32,401 nucleotides of DNA from Solirubrobacterales bacterium (GCA_025964155.1 JAOPZJ010000009.1:1-32401), one strand, 5' to 3'. Counted from the stretch's first letter, positions 7,364-15,164 are shown. Notes: generated by a model from the letters alone, not told the origin. Program-made: numbers and translations.

Positions 7364-8070
7364 ACGACGACGGCCTCCTCAAGATGAGCGAGCTGGCCGA
7401 GGCCTCCGGGGTCTCGTCCGGCACGATCAAGCACTACCTGCGCGAAGGGCTCCTCGGGACGACCGACGATGTCGTGCGCACGTCGCGCAACATGGCCTAC
7501 TACCCGGCCGACTACGTCGAGCGGGTGCGGCTCATCAAGCGGCTGCAGGAAGACCGCTACATGCCGCTGAAGGTCATCAAGGAGGTCATCGACGGCGACC
7601 CGGCGCACGCGCAGGCGCTCGTCGAGCTGGAGGACCGGATCCTCGAGCGCGCCGCCGCCGCCCGCGAGCGCCAGGGCCGCATGAGCGCTGCGGAGGTCCG
7701 CCGCCGCTACACGCTGCCGGCGAGGATGCTCGAGCGGCTGGTCGAGCTCGAGGTCCTCACGCCCAACACGCGCGGGTATGACCCGGACGACGTCGCGATC
7801 ATCGAGGCGATGGAGCGCTTCCGCGCCGGCGGCTACGACGAGGCGCTCGGCTTCACGGTCTACGAGACGCTCCGCTACAAGGAGGCGCTCGAGCCGCTCG
7901 TGCGCGAGGAGGTCCGCAGTCTGCTGGACCGCCTGGCCGGCGAGGTCGACCCCGACCGCGCGGCCGAGATCGTGGAGGCCGGCGCCGAGCCGCTGCGGGA
8001 GCTCGTCGGCGCGATGCACTCCAAGCTGCTGCTCGCCGAGTTGCGGCGAGCGCGGTCGGCGACGGACTGA
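7360..8070 (+). CDS. MerR-family regulator with a second MerR-like repeat
   Basis: A 236-residue regulator. The N-terminal MerR DNA-binding domain spans about 5-75: the helix-turn-helix is MSELAEASGVSSGTIKHYL (9-27) and the second helix pair is YYPADYVERVRLIKRLQ (47-63). Residues 109-165 repeat this layout in degenerate form (MSAAEVRRRYTLPARMLERL, then YDPDDVAIIEAMERF), suggesting internal duplication. A helical C-terminus follows; no cysteine-based metal site is seen. The GTG start overlaps the BKACE stop, so it is co-expressed with that enzyme and probably controls it. It is the nearest candidate to bind the palindromes at 6416 and 1306 (inference). Confidence 0.88.
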   Translation: MNDDGLLKMSELAEASGVSSGTIKHYLREGLLGTTDDVVRTSRNMAYYPADYVERVRLIKRLQEDRYMPLKVIKEVIDGDPAHAQALVELEDRILERAAAARERQGRMSAAEVRRRYTLPARMLERLVELEVLTPNTRGYDPDDVAIIEAMERFRAGGYDEALGFTVYETLRYKEALEPLVREEVRSLLDRLAGEVDPDRAAEIVEAGAEPLRELVGAMHSKLLLAELRRARSATD

Positions 8071-8109
8071 CGCGTCGGCGTCGGCCCGTCGCCGGCGGGG
8101 CGGGACCGC

Positions 8110-8814
8110 CTAGCGGGCCGCGGAGTCCACGCGCGTGGAGCCCGAGAGCTTCAGCGCGACGATGCTGGTGTTCGCGGCGCGCCACGAGATGTTCGAATCG
8201 CACCTGAGGACGATGTCGGCGGGCGCGGCAAGCGTCCGGGTGAGCTGCAGGTTCAGCGTGTCCGTGGCCAGCGAGAACGGCGAGGCGATCGGCGCGAAGC
8301 CCTCGTCGCTGTCGCCGGCGGCGTCGACCTTGCAGTGCGCGACGGCGGTCTTGTCAGGCTTCAGCAGCTCGGTGACGACGCCGGCGCCGGGAGGCTGGAC
8401 GCCGGAGACGACCGTCTTGACCGTGATCAGGTAGGTGCCCGCGGCCAGGCCGGTGAGCTTCGCGACCTCGGCGGAGCCCGCCTGGTTGACCTGCGGGCCG
8501 TCTTTGCGGACCGACTCGGTGGCGCTGAAGCCCGCGGTCGTCCCGGCGCCGGCGAGCGACGCCTTGACGTCCTTCGCGAGGTCGTCGGAGGTGACGGAGC
8601 CGCTCCTGATGGCGCGGCTGTTGACCGCGCCGTCTCCCAGCGTGCGGTTCGTGAGGCTCTTCGCCTTGATGTCCGTCCCGTTGAGCGAGCTCGCCTTCAC
8701 CTGCGTGCTGTTCTTGATGAGGACGACGCTTGCCGCGGTCGCGGTGCCGGCACAGGCGACGACGAGCGCGATGATCGCGACGACCATCGCCGGACTGGGA
8801 CGTGAGATGCGCAT
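8110..8814 (-). CDS. Exported protein with repeated 'SLxGxxI' motifs, unknown function
   Basis: A 234-residue protein with an N-terminal signal or anchor (MVVAIIALVVACAGTATAA, 10-28). Residues 36-85 hold a loose repeat of the type SSLNGTDIKAKSLTNRTLGD then AVNSRAIRSGSVTSDDL, a short-period pattern that recurs in exported proteins of Solirubrobacterales-type bacteria and could form a beta-solenoid stalk. The C-terminal part (about 105-234) is beta-rich, with two Cys residues (HCKVD and LRCDSN) that could pair outside the cell. AGGGGAA lies 4 bases before the ATG, an SD-like site. It is convergent with the MerR-type gene. No function assigned. Confidence 0.75.
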   Translation of the reverse strand: MRISRPSPAMVVAIIALVVACAGTATAASVVLIKNSTQVKASSLNGTDIKAKSLTNRTLGDGAVNSRAIRSGSVTSDDLAKDVKASLAGAGTTAGFSATESVRKDGPQVNQAGSAEVAKLTGLAAGTYLITVKTVVSGVQPPGAGVVTELLKPDKTAVAHCKVDAAGDSDEGFAPIASPFSLATDTLNLQLTRTLAAPADIVLRCDSNISWRAANTSIVALKLSGSTRVDSAAR

Positions 8815-8947
8815 GTGTTCCCCTGCCAGTGGGTGGTTTTTGGGTGCTGTCCGGGTCGCAACACCTTTGAGTCAGGGGTGATGCGGCGGACGCGCCATGG
8901 GGACGATACCCACCCACGCCGATGCCGGAGCGCAGCGGGGAAGCCGC

Positions 8948-9475
8948 TCAGCGGACCTTCAAGCCCACTTCGAAGGAGTTGTACGCGTTCGCGTACTGCA
9001 CGAAGAGCCCGAGGATCGTCGCCGACTTGCGCAGGGTCTTCGGCAGCGTCACGCGCCAGCGCTTCTTCGTCTTCGTCACCTGCTCACCCTCGCCGGTGGC
9101 GACCGCGACCTCGGTGCCGTTGTTGGAGTTCACGCGTGCCGTGCGCCACGTGATGTAGCCCACGGGCACCTTGAAGAGCAGCGTCACCTTCTCGCCCTTG
9201 GAGACGGTGATCACCGGCAGGTCCGGCAGCGGGAACTTGGCGGTGTGGCAGGTGCCGCCGTTGCCGTCGGCGGCCGGCAGGCAGTAGTTGCCCTGTTTGG
9301 CCGCTACCGACTGCTTGGACTTCTCCGTCTTGGCGATCATCACCGTGTACTCCTTCACCGGCGGGCGCTCGGGTGCGGTCTCGTCCGCCAGCGCTCCCGC
9401 GGCGGGCCCCGCCGCCAGCACCGTCAACAGCAACGTCAGCGCCATGCGGCGGCTGCGGCCTCCCGTAGATCGCAT
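8948..9475 (-). CDS. Secreted protein of unknown function
   Basis: A 175-residue protein with a clear Sec signal peptide: basic start (MRSTGGRSRR), hydrophobic core 11-27, cleavage near AGALADE. The mature part is predicted beta-rich, has two Cys (C65 and C76, in NYCLPA and GTCHTA) and a Lys-rich region. I recognise no family. The ATG at 9475 has TACCTT 6 bases upstream in a 16-base spacer after the DUF2804 stop, so it probably has its own leaderless promoter. Confidence 0.7.
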   Translation of the reverse strand: MRSTGGRSRRMALTLLLTVLAAGPAAGALADETAPERPPVKEYTVMIAKTEKSKQSVAAKQGNYCLPAADGNGGTCHTAKFPLPDLPVITVSKGEKVTLLFKVPVGYITWRTARVNSNNGTEVAVATGEGEQVTKTKKRWRVTLPKTLRKSATILGLFVQYANAYNSFEVGLKVR

Positions 9476-9481
9476 CGCGTG

Positions 9482-9487
9482 AAGGTA
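9482..9487 (-). promoter_or_regulatory. Putative -10 of the secreted 175-aa protein gene
   Basis: TACCTT on the minus strand, 6 bases before the ATG, with no Shine-Dalgarno site between. Confidence 0.35.
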
Positions 9488-9491
9488 GCGA

Positions 9492-10337
9492 TTACCAGCG
9501 CGCGCTGTGGCGCTCCATCACCCCGAAGCCGGTGGCGAGGGCTCCCGCGCCCGGGAGGGTGCCGCGGAATGCGCCGAACGGCTGGATGTAGTCGCTGCGC
9601 AGCGGCCCGGCGTGGTCGTGGCGCTCGCGGACCGCCTCAGCCGTGAACTGCAGCGCGCCCGTCTCGGCGAAGACCACGCCGTCGAGCGCGGGCGCGAACG
9701 TGACCGGGCCGACCTCGTGGGCGCGGCCCTGGACCCAGACGCTGCGCTCGCTGGCCGCCGGGGTGTCGTGGACGCCGGCCACGAGGTTCCACGCCACCGC
9801 GCGCCCGTCGGCGAGCGTGCCGACGCCCGCCGACCACTCCCAGTCGGTGGCCCGGGCGTGGTAGCCGGCCGAATCGTCGATGAGCGCCGTGCCCCGCACC
9901 TGACGCACGCGGCCGCCGAGCGTGACGGTCCCGGTGGCGCCGGCCAGGGTCTTGCGGGTCCAGATCCACGACGCGCCGTGCGGTGACATGACGTCCACGG
10001 GGTCCCCGAAGGGGTCCAGTCGCAGGTCGACGCGGACGCGATGGCCGCGGACACGCACCTGCCCGTCTGGCAGCGCGACCTGCCGCGGCGACCACGTGGT
10101 GCGCTCGTGGAGGACGCCGACCTCGCGGTCCCAGACCGCCCAGAACGCCTGCGGCACGCCGCCGATGCGCACGCGGCCGGCACACAGCATGAGGTCCTCG
10201 CCGTACAGGCCGACGTAGCGCCAGGCCTTGAGCGGACGCCCGTCCCGTACGAGGGGCATCCGCTCCGGAGGCACGGGGCAGCCCGCGGGACGCGCGGGCG
10301 AGCCGTCGGAGCGGTTGGCGGCGACCAGAACGGGCAT
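9492..10337 (-). CDS. DUF2804 family protein
   Basis: A 281-residue protein resembling the DUF2804 family (lipocalin/AttH-like beta proteins of unknown role). Recognisable stretches are WRYVGLYGEDLMLCAGRVRI and the Trp-rich YHARATDWEWSAGVG. There is no signal peptide, so it is likely cytoplasmic. The start at 10337 is preferred to 10421: the longer form would run through the promoter region shared with the divergent nitrilase, and TAGGTT lies 8 bases before the chosen ATG. Confidence 0.75.
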   Translation of the reverse strand: MPVLVAANRSDGSPARPAGCPVPPERMPLVRDGRPLKAWRYVGLYGEDLMLCAGRVRIGGVPQAFWAVWDREVGVLHERTTWSPRQVALPDGQVRVRGHRVRVDLRLDPFGDPVDVMSPHGASWIWTRKTLAGATGTVTLGGRVRQVRGTALIDDSAGYHARATDWEWSAGVGTLADGRAVAWNLVAGVHDTPAASERSVWVQGRAHEVGPVTFAPALDGVVFAETGALQFTAEAVRERHDHAGPLRSDYIQPFGAFRGTLPGAGALATGFGVMERHSARW

Positions 10338-10345
10338 CAGGGCCC

Positions 10346-10351
10346 AACCTA
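10346..10351 (-). promoter_or_regulatory. Putative -10 of the DUF2804 gene
   Basis: TAGGTT on the minus strand, 8 bases before the ATG at 10337, with no ribosome site between: a leaderless-type arrangement. Confidence 0.35.
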
Positions 10352-10403
10352 TCCGCGGGGCAGGCCGCCCGGCGGCCGAGGTTCTATGCTTCCCACCGAA
10401 CAC

Positions 10404-10423
10404 GATTGACTCGTCAGTCAATC
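10404..10423. promoter_or_regulatory. TetR-type operator before the nitrilase-tetR operon
   Basis: GATTGACTCGTCAGTCAATC has two perfect 8-base arms around 4 bases. TTGACT/AGTCAA dyads are typical of actinobacterial TetR-family sites. It lies just before the operon that encodes a TetR regulator and downstream of a possible -10 (TATGCT, 10385-10390), so autorepression is likely. Confidence 0.6.
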
Positions 10424-10447
10424 CCCCCGGAGACAGAACTGGTCATC

Positions 10448-11329
10448 TTGCGCGCAGCGGCAGTACAGCTCACCGCGACCGACGACACCGGTCGTGCCCT
10501 CGCCACGGCCGAGCGTCTGGTCCGCGAGGCCGCCGATCGCGGCGCCACCCTCGTGGTCCTGCCCGAGAAGTGGCCGGCCCTGGGATCCGGGGCGATCCTG
10601 CGCGCCGCCGCCGAGCCGCTGGACGGTCCCCGTGGCCAGTGGGCCGCCGCGCTCGCCGCCGAGCTGGGCATCGACCTCGTGGCGGGCTCGGTCTCCGAGC
10701 GGCTCGGGCGGGCAGAGGACGATCAGCGCCTCGCGAACACGAGCGTCCATTACGGGCCCGACGGGACCGCGCAGGCCGCCTACCGCAAGCTCCACCTCTT
10801 CGATGTGGACATCGACGGCCGCGCCTACCGCGAGTCCGACCACGAGGACGCGGGGCAGGTCGCCGTCCTCAGCCACTTGGCCGACGGCACCGGGCTGGGC
10901 CTGAGCATCTGTTACGACCTGCGCTTCCCCGAGCTGTACCGCGCCCTCACGGTCGCCGGGGCGCGGATCCTGAGCGTCCCGGCCGCCTTCACGCTCGCCA
11001 CCACGCGCGATCATTGGGAACCCCTGATCCGCGCACGGGCGATCGAGAACCAGTGCTTCGTCATCGCCGCCAACCAGATCGGCGAGCACCCCGGTGGCGC
11101 GCGCTCGGGCGGGCGTTCGATGATCGTGGACCCCTGGGGCGTGATCCTCGCCCAGGCCTCCGACACCGAGGGGCTGTGCGTCGCCGACCTGGACCTGGAC
11201 CGGCAGGACCACGTGCGCCACACGTTGCCGGCGCTCGCCCATCGGCGTGCCGACGTCTACGCGTCGCCCGTGCAGGTCCGGCGCGGCGACGTCACCGGAT
11301 CTTTGGCCGGGGCGGGGGAGGAGGTCTGA
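10448..11329 (+). CDS. Carbon-nitrogen hydrolase (nitrilase superfamily, Nit2-like)
   Basis: A 293-residue amidase of the nitrilase superfamily with the full Glu-Lys-Cys triad: E40 in LPEKWP, K114 in YRKLHLFDVD and C155 in SICYDLRFPE. The YRKLHLFDVDIDGR and CYDLRFPELYRAL stretches resemble Nit1/Nit2 omega-amidase-type branches; the substrate is not determined. I prefer the TTG start at 10448 (LRAAAVQLTA), since family members start at this point and the earlier TTG at 10406 lies inside the operator. GGAG at 10429-10432 is 15 bases away, rather far; a CTG at 10439 would be better spaced. The stop overlaps the next ATG by one base (TGATG). Confidence 0.9.
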   Translation: MRAAAVQLTATDDTGRALATAERLVREAADRGATLVVLPEKWPALGSGAILRAAAEPLDGPRGQWAAALAAELGIDLVAGSVSERLGRAEDDQRLANTSVHYGPDGTAQAAYRKLHLFDVDIDGRAYRESDHEDAGQVAVLSHLADGTGLGLSICYDLRFPELYRALTVAGARILSVPAAFTLATTRDHWEPLIRARAIENQCFVIAANQIGEHPGGARSGGRSMIVDPWGVILAQASDTEGLCVADLDLDRQDHVRHTLPALAHRRADVYASPVQVRRGDVTGSLAGAGEEV

Positions 11330-11952
11330 TGGCCACGGCCCGGACCAGTGCCTCCGAGCGTCGCCGTCAGATCCTCGACGCCGCCGTGCGCGTCTTCGCG
11401 CGCCAGGGCTTCCACACCTGCCGCGTGAGCGACATCGCCGACGAGGCCGGCGTCGCTTACGGGCTCGTGTACCACTACTTCCGCTCCAAGGACGAGGTCC
11501 TGGACACGATCTTCCTCGAGCGCTGGGACGTGATGGTCGAAGTCATCGAGGAGGTCGACCGTCGCGCGGAGCTCACCGCCCGCGAGAAGCTGACGGCGAT
11601 CACGTCGTTCATCGTGGATTCCTACCGCCACGACCCCGACCTCATGAAGGTCGTCATCGTCGAGGTCACGCGGGCCGCCAACACCTTCGGTCGGACCCAC
11701 CTGGACGCGATCAACCGCGCCTACGACCGTCTCGGCGCGATCATCGCGCAGGGGATGGCCGCCGGGGAGTTCCGCGACACCATCACGCCGCAGTTCGCGG
11801 CGATGGCGTTCTACGGTGCGATCGAGCAGGCGCTCACCGGCTGGATCTTCGACATGCTGCCGACGGGCGAGAAGTCCTTCGAGCAGGTCAAGCTCTTCAT
11901 CGTCGACACGATCTGTGGTGGGCTGGACGCGCCGCCGCGCCCCGGGGTTTGA
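11329..11952 (+). CDS. TetR/AcrR family transcriptional regulator
   Basis: A 207-residue TetR regulator, the typical length. The N-terminal domain (1-60) has the helix-turn-helix RVSDIADEAGVAYGLVYHYF (32-51) followed by RSKDEVL. The C-terminal ligand domain is all-helical, with FIVDSYRHDPDLMKVV and AMAFYGAIEQALTGWI near the dimer face. It overlaps the nitrilase stop by one base and is translationally coupled. The palindrome at 10404-10423 is its probable site. The ligand is unknown; the C-terminal layout recalls FadR-like TetR proteins that sense acyl-CoA, but this is weak. Confidence 0.9.
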   Translation: MATARTSASERRRQILDAAVRVFARQGFHTCRVSDIADEAGVAYGLVYHYFRSKDEVLDTIFLERWDVMVEVIEEVDRRAELTAREKLTAITSFIVDSYRHDPDLMKVVIVEVTRAANTFGRTHLDAINRAYDRLGAIIAQGMAAGEFRDTITPQFAAMAFYGAIEQALTGWIFDMLPTGEKSFEQVKLFIVDTICGGLDAPPRPGV

Positions 11953-12041
11953 CCCGGCGACCTTCGGGCAATGGTGTTCGCAGTTCAGGGGCCGGTTCGT
12001 CTCGCCGTCGACGCACGACCGCCGACCGCCGCTCAAGACAC

Positions 12042-12047
12042 TAGGAT
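12042..12047 (+). promoter_or_regulatory. Putative -10 of the small membrane protein cluster
   Basis: TAGGAT ends 10 bases before the ATG at 12058 with no ribosome site, in a 105-base spacer after the TetR gene. It would drive the four-gene run 12058-13155. Confidence 0.4.
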
Positions 12048-12057
12048 TCCGTCACGC

Positions 12058-12192
12058 ATGGAGAACGAACTCGTCAAGCGTCTGATGTTCTCGGCCCTCT
12101 TGGCCGGTCTCGGGGCGCTCGCCAGCCTCGCGACCACCAAGTCCGCCGCCATCATCTGGCGGCGCCTCTTCGACGAGGAGCCTCCCGAGTGA
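12058..12192 (+). CDS. Small membrane protein, 44 aa
   Basis: A 44-residue frame with a single predicted membrane segment (about 9-27, LMFSALLAGLGALASLATT) and an acidic tail (FDEEPPE). The TGA overlaps the GTG start of the next gene (GTGA), and high-GC third-position bias continues, which supports it as real despite its size. The layout resembles small proteins found beside holin-X/DUF3618 genes in actinobacteria. Function unknown. Confidence 0.65.
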   Translation: MENELVKRLMFSALLAGLGALASLATTKSAAIIWRRLFDEEPPE

Positions 12193-12479
12193 GCGTTCAG
12201 GAGCCGCCCGGGCCGGACGAACCACCCACCGAGGCCACCAAGGGCGCTCGCATCGACGAGCCGGCGCCGTTCGCACCTCCGGAGCGCGCCGCCGCCCCCG
12301 AGCCGACCCCCACCGTGCCGGCGTCCGAGGCGTCGTGGTCGCGTCCGGCGGGCTCCGCCGCACCGCCCACGTCAGTCCCCGCGGCCGACGCGTTCGCAGA
12401 CCGTCCGGAGGTCCTCGTCGGAGCAGCATTCGCCGGAGGCTTCGTCGCCGCCCTGATCCTCAAGCGCCTTGGCCGATAA
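12189..12479 (+). CDS. Pro/Ala-rich protein with C-terminal membrane segment
   Basis: A 96-residue protein. Residues 1-70 are Pro/Ala/Glu-rich and probably disordered; 73-91 (VLVGAAFAGGFVAALILKR) form one membrane segment, leaving a short basic end. It looks tail-anchored with the disordered part in the cytoplasm. The GTG start overlaps the previous stop, and the next gene starts inside its last codons. Function unknown. Confidence 0.65.
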   Translation: MSVQEPPGPDEPPTEATKGARIDEPAPFAPPERAAAPEPTPTVPASEASWSRPAGSAAPPTSVPAADAFADRPEVLVGAAFAGGFVAALILKRLGR

Positions 12480-12915
12480 CCCGTACAGCCCCGACGGCGG
12501 CGGCGACCAGCCGCCGCCCGCCGCGATCGCTCAGGCGATCGCCGACATCAGCGAGAAGACCTCGCTCCTCATCCGGGAGGAGATCGAGCTCGCCAAGGCC
12601 GAGGTCGAGATGAAGGTCAAGTCGCTCGTCAAGGGCGCCGCCATCGGCACCGCCGCCGGCATCTTCTTCGTCGTCGCGCTCTACTTCACCCTCCACGGCC
12701 TGGCTTGGCTGGCGTGGTACGAGCTGTTCCCGAACGACCAGTTCTTCTGGGGCTTCTTCGTCGTGGCCGGCGTGCTGTTCATCGTCGGCAGCCTGGCCGG
12801 CTTCTTCGCCGCGAAGCTCGTGAAGGCCGGGTCCTCACCCGCGCCGACGATGGCGATCCGTGAGGCGCAGCTCATCAAGGAAACCGTGACCCACTCCCAG
12901 CCGGAGAAGCGCTAG
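12469..12915 (+). CDS. Holin-X / phage holin superfamily III-like membrane protein
   Basis: A 148-residue protein with the pattern of the actinobacterial holin-X family: an amphipathic N-terminal helix (SLLIREEIELAKAEVEMKVK, 36-55) then two membrane segments (about 58-88 and 95-122) and a charged tail. Despite the name there is no phage context, and such chromosomal copies are widespread in actinobacteria, probably as envelope proteins. The TTG start at 12469 lies 11 bases inside the previous gene; no later start keeps the conserved helix. Confidence 0.75.
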   Translation: MADNPYSPDGGGDQPPPAAIAQAIADISEKTSLLIREEIELAKAEVEMKVKSLVKGAAIGTAAGIFFVVALYFTLHGLAWLAWYELFPNDQFFWGFFVVAGVLFIVGSLAGFFAAKLVKAGSSPAPTMAIREAQLIKETVTHSQPEKR

Positions 12916-13155
12916 ATGGCAACGCGTACCCCTGAGGAGATCCGGGCGTCGATCGAGGCCAATCGTCTCGAGCTCGGGCTCTCCGTCCAGAAGCTGCGCA
13001 ACGAGGTGGCCGAGGTCACGGACTGGCGCAAGCAGCTGCGCGCCAACCAGCAGAACGTGATCATCGGCGCGGCCGTGACGGGCTTTGTCGTCGCCGGCGG
13101 CATCGCCGCCGTCGGCAGCTTGTTCACGCGTCGCCGCCGCCACCGCCGCCGCTAG
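12916..13155 (+). CDS. DUF3618 family membrane protein
   Basis: A 79-residue protein with the DUF3618 opening TPEEIRASIEANRLELG (5-21), an amphipathic helix, one membrane segment (about 48-71) and a strongly basic tail (RRRRHRRR). ATG directly follows the previous stop. DUF3618 and holin-X-type genes are often neighbours in actinobacteria, which suggests they act together at the membrane. Molecular role unknown. Confidence 0.8.
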   Translation: MATRTPEEIRASIEANRLELGLSVQKLRNEVAEVTDWRKQLRANQQNVIIGAAVTGFVVAGGIAAVGSLFTRRRRHRRR

Positions 13156-13188
13156 GAGCGCCCGGGGGCGGCGAGGCCGGGTTCCGGA

Positions 13189-14052
13189 TCAGCGTCCGAG
13201 AAGGGCCGGCGGCAGGCCCGCCACGCCCAGGAGCCCGGGGCCGGCATACGTGCCCACCACGGGACCGATCTCGGACACGAGCTCCGGCTCGCACCCGAAG
13301 ATCTCGAGCCCCTCGGCGACGAGCCGCTCGGCCTCCTCCGGGGCCTGGATGTGCTGGACCGCCCAGCTGCCGGCGCCGTCGGCCACGCGCTCGTGCATCG
13401 CGGTGACCAGGCGCTGGAACGCGCGGCCCGACGTGCGCACGCGCTCGATCGGCTCGACCTCGCCGTCGACGGTGAGGATCGGCTTGATCTTCAGGGCGCC
13501 GCCGACCCAGGCCTGCGCCGTGCCGATGCGCCCGCCCTTGCGCAGGAACTCGAGCGTGTCGACGGCGAACCAGAGGCGCGTGTCGCGCACCGCGTCGCGG
13601 GTGCGCGCGGCGACCGTCTCGGCGTCCTCGCCGAGCCGCGCACCCGCGGCGGCCGCCAGCACGATGAGGCCCAGGCCCCCGGCGACACTCCGCGAGTCGA
13701 CGATCTCCACACGACGGTCCGGGCGCGTGCGCAGCGCCTCCTCCGCGGCCTGACGCGCGGTCTCGACGGTCCCAGAGATCCCGCCGCTGAGGTGGACCGA
13801 CACGATGTCCTGCCCGGCGTCCAGCAGCGGCTCGTACACCGCGAGGAAGTCGCCGATCGAGGGCTGGGACGTCGTCGGCAGCTTGGCGTCGCTGCGCAGG
13901 CGGTCGTAGAACACGTCGAGGTCCACGTCGGACTCACGCTCGGTCTGTGTGCCGTGATTGACGTACAGCGAGACCTGGTGGATGCCGGCGCGCTCGAGCG
14001 TCGTCAGCGGCATGGAGTGCGTGGTGTCGGTGACGACGGTGACCGTGGACAT
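13189..14052 (-). CDS. DegV family fatty-acid-binding protein
   Basis: A 287-residue DegV-fold protein. The family binds fatty acids and in several bacteria (as FakB) presents them to the kinase FakA. The N-terminal VTDTTHSMP, TSQPS (61-65) and SGGISGT (89-95) stretches, which hold the lipid carboxylate, are present. No FakA-like kinase lies in the window. The start at 14052 is preferred to 14082; TAGGCT lies 7 bases upstream of it, a leaderless-type promoter. Divergent from the SDR gene, convergent with the DUF3618 gene. Confidence 0.9.
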   Translation of the reverse strand: MSTVTVVTDTTHSMPLTTLERAGIHQVSLYVNHGTQTERESDVDLDVFYDRLRSDAKLPTTSQPSIGDFLAVYEPLLDAGQDIVSVHLSGGISGTVETARQAAEEALRTRPDRRVEIVDSRSVAGGLGLIVLAAAAGARLGEDAETVAARTRDAVRDTRLWFAVDTLEFLRKGGRIGTAQAWVGGALKIKPILTVDGEVEPIERVRTSGRAFQRLVTAMHERVADGAGSWAVQHIQAPEEAERLVAEGLEIFGCEPELVSEIGPVVGTYAGPGLLGVAGLPPALLGR

Positions 14053-14059
14053 GCGCGTG

Positions 14060-14065
14060 AGCCTA
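14060..14065 (-). promoter_or_regulatory. Putative -10 of the degV-family gene
   Basis: TAGGCT on the minus strand, 7 bases before ATG. The same hexamer at the same distance precedes the patatin gene (30543-30548). Confidence 0.45.
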
Positions 14066-14099
14066 TCCGTGCCCGCCTCCACCGTGCGATCATCGCCGG

Positions 14100-15164
14100 G
14101 TGGGCATCACGCTTGTCACCGGGGGCACCGGCATGGTCGGCTCGCACGTCGTCCGTGCGCTCCTGGCGCGGGGCGACACCGTCCGGACGACGGTGCGGCC
14201 CCGGTCGCGGCCGGACAACCTCATCGGCATGGACGTCGAACAGGTGCAATGCGACATCCTCGACCGTCGGCAGGTGCGCCGGGCGATGCGCGGCGTCGAC
14301 CGCGTGTTCCACGTCGCCGGCCTGACATCCCTGCGCGTGAGCGCCGACCTCACGTTCCGGGTGAACGTCGAGGGCACCCGCGTGGTCATGGAGGAGGCGC
14401 TTCGGGCCGCTGTCCAGCGCGTCGTCCACACGTCCTCGTTCGCGGCGATCGGCCCGGCCGAGCGCGGGTCGACCGCAGACGAGTCGCAGATGTTCCGCGC
14501 CGGCCGGCACGGGCTGCCGTACGTCAACGCGAAGCACGAGGCGGAGATGGTGGTCCTGCGCCTGGCGGCGGCGGGCTTGCCGGCCGTCATCGTCAACCCG
14601 ACCTTCACGATGGGCCGCGGCGACCTGTACCGGTCGTCGACGGACATCGTGCGGCGGTTCCTGCGGCGGGAGATCCCCGCCTACGTCGACGGTGCGGTGT
14701 GCATCGTCGATGCCGACGACGTGGCCGGCGGGCACCTGCTGGCCGACGAGCGCGGCACCGTGGGCGAGCGCTACATCCTCGGCAACCGCAACTACACGCT
14801 TGACCGCCTCTTCTCCGAGCTCGGGCGCATCAGCGGCGTCGAGCCCCCAGCACTCAAGCTGCCGCTGCCGGTTGCCATGACCGCGGTCCGCGCCCGGGAG
14901 CTGCTGCCCGGCCGCCCGCTGCTGACGCAGGTGGAGCTGCGCGCCTCGTCGTTGTGGTGGACCTACCGCTCCACGAAGGCCAAGCGCGAGCTCGGGTACA
15001 AGCCCGGTCACCACGAGGAGTCGCTGCAGAAGACGATCCAGTGGTATCGCGAGCGCGAGCCGCTGCGGCTGCAGGCACCCGGGACCCGACAGCCGCTGGC
15101 GCTGCGCACCGCAGGGCTGGCGCTGCGGCAGGTCGAGCGCGCCGCAGGGGTGCTGGCGCCATGA
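14100..15164 (+). CDS. NAD(P)-dependent epimerase/reductase (extended SDR, HpnA/DFR-like)
   Basis: A 354-residue extended short-chain dehydrogenase. The dinucleotide motif GGTGMVG (8-14) opens the chain, HTSSFAAIG (110-118) carries the catalytic Ser, and Y141 and K145 (YVNAK) complete the active site. The whole resembles dihydroflavonol-4-reductase-like proteins such as HpnA; the true substrate is unknown. The GTG at 14100 starts exactly at the fold. The last 35 residues are an extra basic tail. The stop overlaps the next gene's start (ATGA). Confidence 0.88.
   Translation: MGITLVTGGTGMVGSHVVRALLARGDTVRTTVRPRSRPDNLIGMDVEQVQCDILDRRQVRRAMRGVDRVFHVAGLTSLRVSADLTFRVNVEGTRVVMEEALRAAVQRVVHTSSFAAIGPAERGSTADESQMFRAGRHGLPYVNAKHEAEMVVLRLAAAGLPAVIVNPTFTMGRGDLYRSSTDIVRRFLRREIPAYVDGAVCIVDADDVAGGHLLADERGTVGERYILGNRNYTLDRLFSELGRISGVEPPALKLPLPVAMTAVRARELLPGRPLLTQVELRASSLWWTYRSTKAKRELGYKPGHHEESLQKTIQWYREREPLRLQAPGTRQPLALRTAGLALRQVERAAGVLAP

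Noticed and set aside
10338-10421. 28-codon N-terminal extension of the DUF2804 protein (MTDESIVFG...)
   Set aside because: It would read through the nitrilase operator and promoter, has no family similarity, and a TAGGTT hexamer fits the later start.
12469-12915. Holin-like gene as a sign of a prophage
   Set aside because: No integrase, capsid, terminase or endolysin gene and no attachment repeats nearby; chromosomal holin-X copies are common in actinobacteria.
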